From Balamuthia mandrillaris (Eukaryota; Discosea; Longamoebia; Balamuthiidae), in NCBI GenBank assembly GCA_031835245.1, contig JAVKOQ010000086.1, positions 115,001 through 179,000 of the forward strand: 64,000 nucleotides of DNA. The letters are read 5' to 3'. Position 1 is the first letter of the stretch. Every line of letters begins with the position of its first letter. Below the pieces are notes generated by a model that saw only the letters and a list, made by a program, of their open reading frames with translations, did no database searches and was not told the origin of the DNA. Below are positions 1 to 8,481 of this stretch, in pieces. The translations under genes were made by a program, and so were the position numbers.

Positions 1-836
1 AGCGCCAGATCCCAAAACCGTTTCTCTTCCCATCCTTGCATCTTGCGTCACAAGGACTCAGAAGATAAAGCTTGACTTGGCGAGCTTTGGTCTGGTCCAG
101 GGTTAATCGACAGCCAAGAAAGAAAAATCGGTGCTTGCCTGGCGGCAAACTGTTTCCCTCTCAGCTCTCTCCCTCAACCGTCCCTTTGCTCCGCAGGACA
201 AACCTTTCGCATCCTCAAACCCACCTTGAGAGCAGCAGCCTGGAAGAAAAGAAGACACGCAACTGGTCACAGCTGGTTTGTGGCAGATCTGTGCACCTTT
301 TGGTTGCCTCTCTTCCTTCTCCCTCTGCTCCCTCTTTTTTACTCCCACCGGAGAACAGACAAAAGAAAAATGATCACCTGACCAGGGCTACTAGTGCGGC
401 TGGTAGGAACCATGCTATGAACTCGCAGCATGTGCGGAATTTCCTTCCCCACACACAGGGCCGCCATAGTGACTCCCAAACCCACCCACCTTCGCTCCTT
501 GTCAATCCTTTCTCTCCGCACCTGGATGTCCGTTTGGACCGACTTTTTGCAGGCCGGTTGCGGCCGGAGCCGCGCTTGAACCTGCTGCTTCAGTCTGCAT
601 CCTTCCTTCTCTCCTGTGCTTCGAAAAGCGATTTTTTCTCTTGTTTTCTCGTTGGTTCACCCATCTTTTTGTGCCAACAAGCACTGGCGTTTTGACGGAC
701 GAATTAGCCCTATTTAATCACCAGTTATAACCAATATTAGATTTTTATTATCGACTCCTCGTGAATTGTAACACCGGCATCAGTCTCTTTGTGAGTTGTG
801 ATCAGCCTGACAGAAGCTGTCAGCAGCATAGGTGCT
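1..836. other. Left-edge stretch with no supported gene
   Basis: The base composition is balanced, unlike the AT-rich DNA further right. A 207-codon open frame on the plus strand (72-695) and shorter frames on the minus strand exist. None shows a recognisable domain, signal peptide or intron structure, and the plus frame is rich in Ser, Leu, Arg and His in a way typical of chance translation. I see no tRNA, rRNA or repeat copy shared with the rest of the window. It could be the flank or a fragment of a gene lying outside the window. Confidence 0.5.
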
Positions 837-1047
837 TGTTGGAAAACCAACAATTCACATCATTATGACTTCCTGTCGACACTCTCCCTGGATACCCCAA
901 ATTCTCTCACCCCTTTTTATTTTCCCTTTTTCCTTGCGACACATTCAAAGCACACACTTTGGTCCATACCCCTTTTTCATGTGAATAAACCCAGAGTTGC
1001 TTATGTGTCATCCCTTTCTTGACCCGCAGGGTTATTCTCTATCAACA
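837..1047 (+). mobile_element. Solo LTR, family A (Ty3-type)
   Basis: A 211-bp unit begins TGTTGG and ends ATCAACA. It is flanked by the 4-bp direct repeat TGCT (833-836 and 1048-1051), the signature of an integrated LTR. A second copy in the opposite orientation lies at 1246-1840 and adjoins a chromodomain remnant, so this family belongs to a Ty3-type chromovirus. No internal sequence follows this copy, which fits recombination between the two LTRs of one element. It carries a GTCGAC palindrome at 875-880, as do several intergenic regions of the window. The two copies are clearly diverged, so the insertion is not recent. Confidence 0.75.
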
Positions 1048-1245
1048 TGCTCAGTGTGCCACAATTGCCTTTTCTCTAGAGAGCATCCTTGGTAAACAAC
1101 ATGTGTTCTTCACAACAATATTTGTTGATTCTATTCTTTTATCAGCTCTAGCTTTTTGGACCAGTGTCCTTTTTGTTTCTTTTTTATTATCATTCATTAT
1201 AATATCAAGTCATCCTAAACATTTTTTTCTTGTTGTCACACTGTG

Positions 1246-2055
1246 TGTTGATGGAGAATAACCCTGCTGTTAGAACCTGAGCATAGAACCAAGACAGGAA
1301 CAAAGAGAAAGACAGGAGCCAAATGTATTTAATGAGAAGAAGAGAACAAGTGTGTTTCTAAGTGTGTGTTGTTGCTTCGTTTGTGCTTGTGTTCTTGGTT
1401 GTAGGAAAAGTATTTATAGTTGAAAAGGCAACCAAGGAAGGAAAGAGGCTCGGGGTTGGGGAGTGACTTCTTGGTTTCTTTGTTTTTAAGTTCTAGGCTT
1501 GGGAAAGTTCCAGGGAAGGCAGGAGAGAAATATTCGGAATGGCTCAGTGTCGACAAAAAAGATCGATGACAGCTGACATGAGATTGTCGACAGAAAAGAG
1601 AAAAGAATGAAGAAAGAAACAAAGAAAGAGTTGATTATGTTGGTAGTTGCCAACACTGCGAATCAAGCAAGAGATGGCACATAAGCGACTCTGGGTTTAT
1701 TCACAGGAAAAAGGGGTGTGGACCAAAGTGTGTTGTGTCACAAGGAAAAGAGGAAAATAAAAAGGGTGAGAAAATTTGGAGGTATCCAAAGAGAGTGTAG
1801 ACAGGAAGTCATAATGAAAGAAATGGTTGGTTTTCTAACATCACTGCCTTCCCAAAGAGAGCTAACACTGTTTATAACATTTCTTGGAGTACTTCTTTCC
1901 TCAGTAGGTGAAGATGAGTCACTGAGAGCTACATCCTTGGCTGTAACCCAGGAGTTATCTGAGTCTAGGTATCCTTTCCACTTCACAAGATAGTAACAGT
2001 TGGAAGGTAGGCTATCATGATCGAGGATCTTTTTAACTTCAAAATGTGTTGGCAA
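1246..2055 (-). mobile_element. Broken Ty3-type chromovirus: 3' end with chromodomain and LTR A
   Basis: Read on the minus strand, a recognisable chromodomain lies at about 2055-1900. A purine-rich tract and a family-A LTR (1840-1246) follow, the LTR itself split by a younger family-B solo LTR (1268-1655). A chromodomain directly before the 3' LTR is the arrangement of the integrase tail in chromoviral Ty3-type retrotransposons. No gag, protease, reverse transcriptase or integrase core is visible, so only the 3' end survives and the element is badly broken. The nested insertion and the divergence from the copy at 837-1047 mark it as an old fossil. Confidence 0.75.
1268..1655. mobile_element. 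Solo LTR, family B, nested inside LTR A
   Basis: A 388-bp unit runs from TGTTAG to CAACA and is flanked by CTGC on both sides (1264-1267 and 1656-1659). It interrupts the minus-strand family-A LTR, so it inserted later. A sister copy lies at 7686-8074, also with its own 4-bp duplication. Two GTCGAC palindromes occur at 1549-1554 and 1586-1591. A related LTR-like unit at 2047-2505 followed by a primer-site-like sequence suggests that the transcribed direction of this family is minus here. No internal coding region is attached. Confidence 0.75.
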
Positions 2056-2520
2056 CTGTTAATATAATCAACATGTTACTTCTTTTTTTGTTCTTCCTCA
2101 GCTTACATCAGCACTTAGCCCACGTTAGCTTCTCATGATTTCCTGTAGATTTTTCTCTCATGGAACTTAGGAACTTTCCTTTTTTCCTTTTGACACATGG
2201 TTTTTTTTGGTTGGTTCTTTTTCTTATTCATTTTGTCTCTCTCTTTTTTTATCTTCTCTTTTCTCCTTGTCTCTTTCTTTTTCTCTTGAAACAGGAACAA
2301 GTAACAAACACATATACACACTCTGTCATAACACATTCCTTTTTTTTAAAAGCCTATTCTTGGTCTTGTTCACTTTCTTGCATTCTTGTGTTATTGATTC
2401 AAGCTAATTGTTATATCACTCTCCCATAATACTTATTTCTATCTCTTCTTATATATATATTTCTTTCTTTCATTCTATTAAAGGTCTTTTCCTTGCACAC
2501 CACAAGTTGGTATCCATTGA
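2047..2520 (+). mobile_element. Possible LTR plus primer-binding site, relative of family B
   Basis: The unit starts TGTTGGCAAC, close to the reverse complement of the end of the family-B LTRs, and ends in CACA at 2505. Two bases later comes TTGGTATCC, which looks like the start of a retroelement tRNA primer-binding site. A similar ending (attaaaggtctttt, then AG and TTGGTGTC) occurs at about 7035-7075. Together these suggest the left LTR of a Ty3-like element whose body is lost. No target duplication is visible, so the limits are approximate. Confidence 0.4.
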
Positions 2521-2810
2521 GTTGTTCCCTCACCAGCCTTATTATATAACAAATGTTTGTCTTCAAAAGCAGTGCTGAAATCAATAAGCTTGAGAACACT
2601 TGAAGGAACCTTGTCAGGGAGTATATCGCCAGTGATGTCTTGAAGGATGTAGGCTCTGTTATTGGTGCAGTGGTGAATGACGAAGAGACTGAAAAATCTG
2701 GGGTCGGTTTTGGAGTTGCTGATGAGTTTTCAGTATTACCTTGTTCCCAGGAGAGAAAAAGATGATTTTGTTTGTTATGTTCACTTCCTAAAAAACACAT
2801 TAAAAAACTC

Positions 2811-3068
2811 TGTCACAACCCAGCCTTGAGTCGTGCCAATCCCTTTCTCTCTTATAATGCTCACAAAGGAGAAATAAAATTGAGGTGGTTCTTGGTTTGC
2901 TTTTATTAAAAAGACCTGTTTCGTGTGTACAGTTTCTCTCTCTAATTCTGTTATTCTCTCTTTTTTCCTTCTTTTCCCTTCTCTTGTGGTAATGCAATAC
3001 TTAGAGATTCCATTAATTGGCTGGGTGATGTCTTTCTATCAATCAAACCGAGATTGTGCCACGTGATA
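2811..3068. mobile_element. Solo LTR, family C, copy 1
   Basis: A 258-bp unit beginning TGTCACAACCC is flanked by the 4-bp repeat ACTC (2807-2810 and 3069-3072). The copy at 4718-4975 is also exactly 258 bp and has a different 4-bp duplication. Equal length, matched ends and independent target duplications show two separate insertions of one LTR family. The two copies differ mostly by C/T and G/A transitions, with this copy the more AT-rich, which fits ageing by deamination of methylated cytosines. No coding region is attached. Confidence 0.75.
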
Positions 3069-3518
3069 ACTCCAAGTTTCAAACAATAGTAACTCTAAAA
3101 TCATGATATATGGAAATTACTCAGGCAAATTGCTTGATTTTTCAATACCTTTTCACAGAAGACATGTTGATTGCAAGTGACAACGTTGGCATGTCCTTTG
3201 AAAATGCTCTTTTGGAATGTACACATGTGAAAGAACTTTTGAAAGCCCTTTGAAAGTATTACTTTGGACCTGTTATTTTTTAAAAGTTTAGTGAATGTCC
3301 TATACAATGTCCTACTGGCTCAAGATGATATCAAATCTACAGTATACTATTAATATCTTGACTAAGCTTCCAATGGACACGTGATTGAATGTCCAAAATA
3401 AGGAATATCATTACCAAGGCAGCCATACCTTTTGTTGTATATTAATTGAGTACAAAAAGGAGCACATGTAGTGGTTGACAAAAATTATTATGTTGAATAA
3501 GGCTGGCTGATATACTTA

Positions 3519-3890
3519 TACAAGTCAAAGGAAAAGAAGGAAAGAAAGGAAGAGTATATAGATGCACAAATAAAAAAAAGAGAAGTAAAGGAAGCACATG
3601 CATACATAAATCAAAGGAAAAGAAGGAAAGAAAGGAAGCACACACATATGCAAATAGAAGGAAAAAAAGGAAAGGAAGTGCACATTTGTGCAAACAGAAG
3701 GAAGAAGGAAATGCACATGTGTGTGCAGATCAACAAAAAGCAAAGAAGAAAGTGTCCATGCATGCACAAATCAAGGGAAAGCAAGGAAGTGCACACATAT
3801 GTGCAAATAGAAGGAAAGCAAGGAAGGAAGTGTGTATGTATGCACAAATCGAAGAAAAGCAAGGAAGGGCGTATGTATGTGTATGTTGAC
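3519..3890 (+). repeat. Degenerate minisatellite with purine block and alternating purine-pyrimidine core
   Basis: About eight imperfect units of 40-55 bp alternate a GGAAAGAAGGAA-type purine block with a core such as gtgcacacatatgtgca or catgcatgcaca. The cores are palindromic and alternate purine and pyrimidine. Open frames crossing the array read as repeats of Lys/Glu/Ala/Gln or Cys/Leu/Phe/His and are by-products of the repeat. The array at 5822-6420 has the same kind of core with the other strand purine-rich, so the two arrays look related and inverted. No gene is seen here. Confidence 0.6.
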
Positions 3891-4239
3891 AACTACCAAC
3901 AGAACCAACTCCTTCTTTGTTTCTTTCTTTGTTTCATTAATGATTCTGTGCCAGCTATCACCAATCTTTTATGTCAACACCAAGCCATTTCGAAGTTCTT
4001 TTTCCTGCCTTCTTGAGCCTAGAACTGAGAAAGCAAGAAGCCACTTTCCAACTCCAAGCAATGGGAGATTCACTTTTGTTGTCTTTTTCTATTCTGTTAA
4101 ATACACTTCTAGTCTTTGAATCTTTTAGTTCTTCAATTGGATTCAACTAATAAAGTCTTCTTACTGCCCAATATGCCAACCAATGCATTATCTTCTTGCT
4201 TTGTGAGTTTGTTACACTGAATTGTGAACAACAAGTTTG

Positions 4240-4680
4240 TATGAATAAAAAAAAAGAAACCAAAATCATAAAACATAATACCTTTATTTGGTTACCTATT
4301 TATCATACACTTCTCAAAATGTCATTCAACATTTAAATAAAAACACATTCTAAACAAAAAAGGGTGTCCCTTTTTGGAAATTATTTTTATGTTGAAAAAA
4401 ACATTTGAAATTAATTTTATCAATAATTTTTGTGTTCATAGTTATTGAATATCAAATATTTATAATGTTAATAAAAAATAAAAAAAAAGTTATCTAATGA
4501 TGTTCATTTTGTTTAAAAAAAGAGAAAAACTTGTTACTAGTAAATTTAAAAAATGTTTGTGAAGCTTGATTTAACAAAGGAAACAAAAAAGTGAACAAAA
4601 GAAAGTGTATTTTAAATGAAAACAAGAAAATAATAAAGAATCTTTAGTATTGCTTAAAAGATAACAAAAAAAACACTTAA
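4240..4680. other. AT-rich island with part of an inverted dispersed repeat
   Basis: This stretch is very AT-rich and has no gene. Positions about 4335-4392 (around aaacaaaaaagggtgtcc) reappear as the reverse complement at about 7313-7375, and a weaker copy lies near 7530-7575. The repeat is cent­red on a short G/C block inside poly-A/T. It could be the end of a degraded element or a structural repeat; I cannot assign a family. Confidence 0.45.
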
Positions 4681-4717
4681 CCTGTCACTAACTTTATTAA
4701 TACGTAAAGTATTATCC

Positions 4718-4975
4718 TGTCACAACCCGGCCTTGGGTCGTGCCAATCCCTCTCTCTCTTACAACACTCACAAAGGAGAGATAAGATTGGGGTGGTTCTT
4801 GGTTTGCTCTTATTTGGAAGACCTGCTTCGTGTGTACAGTTTCTTTCTCTAATTCTATTATTCTCTCCTTTTTCCCTCTTTTCCCCTCTCCCGTGGTAAC
4901 GCAATACTTAGAGATTCCATCGATTGGCTGGGTGATGTCATCCTATCGATCAGACCGAGATTGCGCCGTGTGACA
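4718..4975. mobile_element. Solo LTR, family C, copy 2
   Basis: A 258-bp unit from TGTCACAACCC to GTGTGACA is flanked by ATCC on both sides (4714-4717 and 4976-4979). It is the more GC-rich and probably less decayed sister of the copy at 2811-3068. It has no internal coding sequence. Confidence 0.75.
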
Positions 4976-5821
4976 ATCCCTTTTGATAACATTTGTGTAT
5001 AAAACAATTGTCAAGGCTTTGATGTATAACACTGAGCTGGACCAAAATACCAGTTTTTATAATATTGCCTAAGATACAAATGGTAAAACCTTCAAAGATA
5101 ATACTACCAGTGTAGTTCCCTTCAAAAAAGCGGTTTTTCACTGGGATGTTGGCCAGAATCAGAAGTCCTCGTCTGTGTTGTACTAGCTGATAGGGTCATT
5201 GTGCTTTTAAAAAATGTAAGTCATTGCTTTTCTCCTGATGGAACCACTTTAGCTATCAACAAGGCCTTGACCAGCCTTCCTTTACCCTTTCCTTCCTGAT
5301 AACAAGGCCCTTGGAGACTCTACAGTGGGCCCTTTGCTCCCTCAGGGCAGGTCCTTGTACTAGAGTGTGCTCATGCTCTCTTACCACTGCTGAGCTCCTC
5401 CTGGTCATGAGCAGGGAAAACATAGTAAATGCTTGAGATATGGAAGAGAATGTGGCAAGAGCAAGAAAACAAGAGAGAGAGAGAAAGAAAAAAGAGAAAG
5501 AAAAAATGAGAAAGAGAACCTGAGAAGAAAGAGAAAAGAACACAAACTATGAGAAGAATGAGGAGTGCTGATACTTCCATCAGTGTCATAACCATGAAGC
5601 TCACTGATGAATGCCATCGTAAAGAAATAAAGGATTGGCAGATCGCTGCCTGCTTCCATCAGTGTCCAGTTGGATTTTTGTCGACATAAGCAAAAGAAAA
5701 AAGGGGGAGAAGGGAAGAAGAAAATAGGAAATGAACTTCAGTTGTCTGCTGCCTGCTGCAAACTTCAAGTTGGCGAGGTAATCTTTTTCTGCAAGCTATA
5801 TGTGTGTGCTTTCGTTTTTCT
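4976..5821. other. Gene-poor spacer in the repeat island
   Basis: No coding region with a recognisable domain is visible. A purine-rich run lies around 5460-5560. A single GTCGAC palindrome (5680-5685) precedes another purine run, and the spacer leads into the second minisatellite. Phe/Leu/Ser-rich frames on the minus strand reflect the purine runs. Confidence 0.45.
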
Positions 5822-6420
5822 TCAATCTGCACATGTTAGCACACTTCCTATAAATCATTTTCTCTCCGCCATCTTTTTGTTTTTCTTCAATCTGCACATG
5901 CATGCGCACTTCCTCAAATCATTTTCTCTTCCCCATTTTTTCATTTTTCTTCAATCTGCGCATGCCTGAGCACTTCCTATAAATCTTTTTTTTCCTCATT
6001 GCTTCAGTTTGGGCACATGTGAGCACTTGTTATAAACCATTTTCTCTCCTCATCTTCACTCTGTGCACGTGTGCACACTTCTAACAACTCATTTTCTCTC
6101 CTCATCTTCGATCTGCACACTTGTGTGCACTTCTAATAAATCATTTTCTCTTCCCCATCTTTTTGTTTTTCTTCAATCTGTGCACGCATGCGCACTGCCA
6201 ACAAATCATTTTTTCTCCATCTTTTTGTTTTTCTTCAATCTGTACATGCATGCGCACTTCCAACAAATCATTTTCTCTTCCCCATCTTTTTGTTCTTCTT
6301 TGATTTGTGCATGTGTGCGCACTTCCTTTAAATCATTGTGTTTCCTCATCTTTTTGTTTTTCACTTCCAACAAATTATTTTCTTTCAATCTGCACATGTG
6401 GGCACACTTTTAACAAATGT
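5822..6420 (+). repeat. Minisatellite of about 60-bp units with CACATGCATGCGC-type cores
   Basis: Roughly ten units repeat the order CTTCAATCTGCACATG, a short alternating core, CACTTCC, AAATCATTTTCTC, then a CATCTTTTTGTTTTT block. The cores (such as gcatgcatgcgca and cacatgtgtgcg) are near-palindromic and alternate purine with pyrimidine. Units vary in length and a few lack the T-rich block. The related array at 3519-3890 is in the opposite sense. A repeated open frame (Phe/Leu/Cys/His-rich) exists but is broken between units and is not convincing as a protein. Confidence 0.65.
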
Positions 6421-7685
6421 TGATAACACAAAGCCAACACCTCTTTGACAACAACAAGACTTCATGGGATGAAGGCCAGACTAGTCGTTGGTTCTAACCT
6501 TTCTTTCAACAGCTCTATTGCCCTTTCTTCTTTTCTTTCACAAGTGTCATGACTACTCATTCATGGCACTCAAGTGCCTGTGCTTACATTTTCCTTTCTT
6601 TCCTTTTCACCTTTTCCCTTTCTCTTGGTATACTTTCAAGCAATGACAGAGATTCCTTCTTGTTTTCTTCATTCTTTCTAGAATAAGTTACACTTCACAA
6701 ACACTTTAACTGCAAGTTAAGAAAGAGAGAGTACTTAGAAAAGAAATGTGTTGATGGAAGCAAGAAAGAAGGATACATTTAATACTACTTCCTGCAATGC
6801 AAAAAAAGATTCAGAAGTAACATAGAGAACTGAAGGAAGAGTTTAAGGTTAGCAACTTAGTACTCACTCACTCCAAGATGATGTCAATTGGTGAGTCTAA
6901 GAAACTTTGATGTAGTTGAAAAGGAGGACCTTATAAGATCTTTAAAATCTGTTCTCCACAAACAATCAACACACAGAAAAGCAGTATTTTGATTTCCAGT
7001 CGAGATCCCCGTTTTTTTTATGCTTTCTTTCATTTTATTAAAGGTCTTTTGCTACATTCCTCAAGTTGGTGTCACTTAGGTTGTTTAAATATTTTTTTGT
7101 TAATTGAATTGTTTTCTATTATAATAAAATCCATTGTTTTATTATTTATGAAAATTATTTATTTATCTTTGAAATAGAATTCAAGAGTAGTGTATTTATT
7201 TTTATGTCCTTTGAAATTATTTTTGAATATAATAATTTTCTTTTGAAAAATAATTTTTCTTTGCTTTAAAAATAATTAAATATTATTTTTTGTGAATATT
7301 TTGATTGGAGAAAAAATAATTTCCAAAAAGGGGCCCCCTTTTTTGTTTAGAACGTGTTTAAAGTTATTTATTAAATGATTTTACTTGGTGTTTGTTTATA
7401 TTCATGGCCACATAGTGTATAAGTTAATTATTTATAAAATAATTCTTATTGAATTTCAATCAAAATATATTTATAAATAGTTCAAAAATAATTATAAATT
7501 ATTATTTTGGAATATTTTGTACCATAATTATTTTTTAAAAAGAAAAGCCCTTTTTAGTTTGAAATGTGTTTTATTTTCTTCTAATCCTGTATATTAGGTC
7601 TCTTTCTAGGCATTTCCTTAGCTTTCTTTATCTCTTGTTTCTCTAGAAAAAAGAAAGACAACTGAAGGGGATTATGAAATTGCTT
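6421..7685. other. AT-rich spacer with decayed repeat fragments
   Basis: No gene is visible. About 7035-7075 resembles the LTR end plus primer site seen at 2475-2515, so a decayed LTR may lie upstream of it. About 7313-7375 is the inverted copy of the motif at 4335-4392. From 7080 the DNA is strongly AT-rich, with many stops in all frames. Confidence 0.45.
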
Positions 7686-8074
7686 TGTTAGAACCTAAGC
7701 ATAGAACCAGGACAGAAACAAAGAGAAAGACAAGAACCAAACATATTTAATGAGAAGAAGAGAACAAGTGTGTTTTTAAGTGTGTGTTGTTGCTTCATTC
7801 ATTCATTTGTTCTTGGTTATAGGAAAAGTATTTATAGTTGAAAAGGCAACCAAGGAAGGAAAAAGGCTTGGTGTTGAGAGAGTGACTTCTTGGTTTCTTT
7901 GTTCTTAAGTTCTAGGTTCAGGAAAGTTCCAGGGAAGACAAGAGAAAGATCTTCAGAATGGCTTGGTATGGACATAAAAGATCAATGCCAGCTGATGTGA
8001 GATTGTTGACAGAAAAGAGAAATGAATGAAGATAGAAATGAAGAAAGAGTTGGTTATGTTGGCGGTTGCCAATT
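7686..8074. mobile_element. Solo LTR, family B, copy 2
   Basis: This 389-bp copy of the unit at 1268-1655 is in the same orientation and flanked by GCTT on both sides (7682-7685 and 8075-8078). The target duplication differs from that of copy 1, so this is an independent insertion. It has lost the GTCGAC palindromes present in copy 1 and differs from it mainly by transitions. No internal region is attached. Confidence 0.75.
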
Positions 8075-8481
8075 GCTTTAAAGTACACTGTGAAAAAGGA
8101 AAAAGAGAAACAGAAACTAAATTGAAAAATTTGTATTAAAAAGGCAACTTATAAGTTAAACTCAAGGGTTCATCATTAAATGTGCAAGTTTTCCATTTTA
8201 AACTTGGAAGAATAAAAACAAAAATGATTTAAAACATTAAAGGTGATTATTATATCAAAACTTTACATCATTAATGAAGTTGAATTTTATATGTTCACAC
8301 TTTTTGTCATTCTTTAATACTTCAAAATTGCACTAAATAAACAAAAGAAAGACTAGTAAGTTATTTAAAATGTCATTTAATATTTTTCTATATGGCATGT
8401 AATAACAAGAATGTCCAAGTTTTGCATTGTTTGAAGTAAACAAAGAAGAAAATAACACTGTGATAATGGTATTAAGAAAGG
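8075..8481. other. AT-rich 3' flank of RAD50
   Basis: About 400 bp of AT-rich DNA lie between the family-B LTR and the last RAD50 exon. I see no open frame of interest. It presumably contains the RAD50 polyadenylation region, but several A/T-rich hexamers are possible and I cannot choose one. Confidence 0.4.

Noticed and set aside
72-695. A 207-codon plus-strand protein
   Set aside because: No domain, no splice pattern, Ser/Leu/His-rich composition of chance translation, and no start context.
1027-1266. A 240-bp hAT-like MITE with 28-bp terminal inverted repeats starting CAGGGTTATTC
   Set aside because: The apparent inverted repeats are the inner ends of two family-A LTRs in opposite orientation. 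The matching continues outward for the whole LTR, and the outer copy has its own 4-bp duplication at 833-836/1048-1051.
3519-6420. CRISPR-like arrays
   Set aside because: The repeats are degenerate minisatellites with related 'spacers' in a eukaryotic nuclear context, without cas genes or unique spacers.
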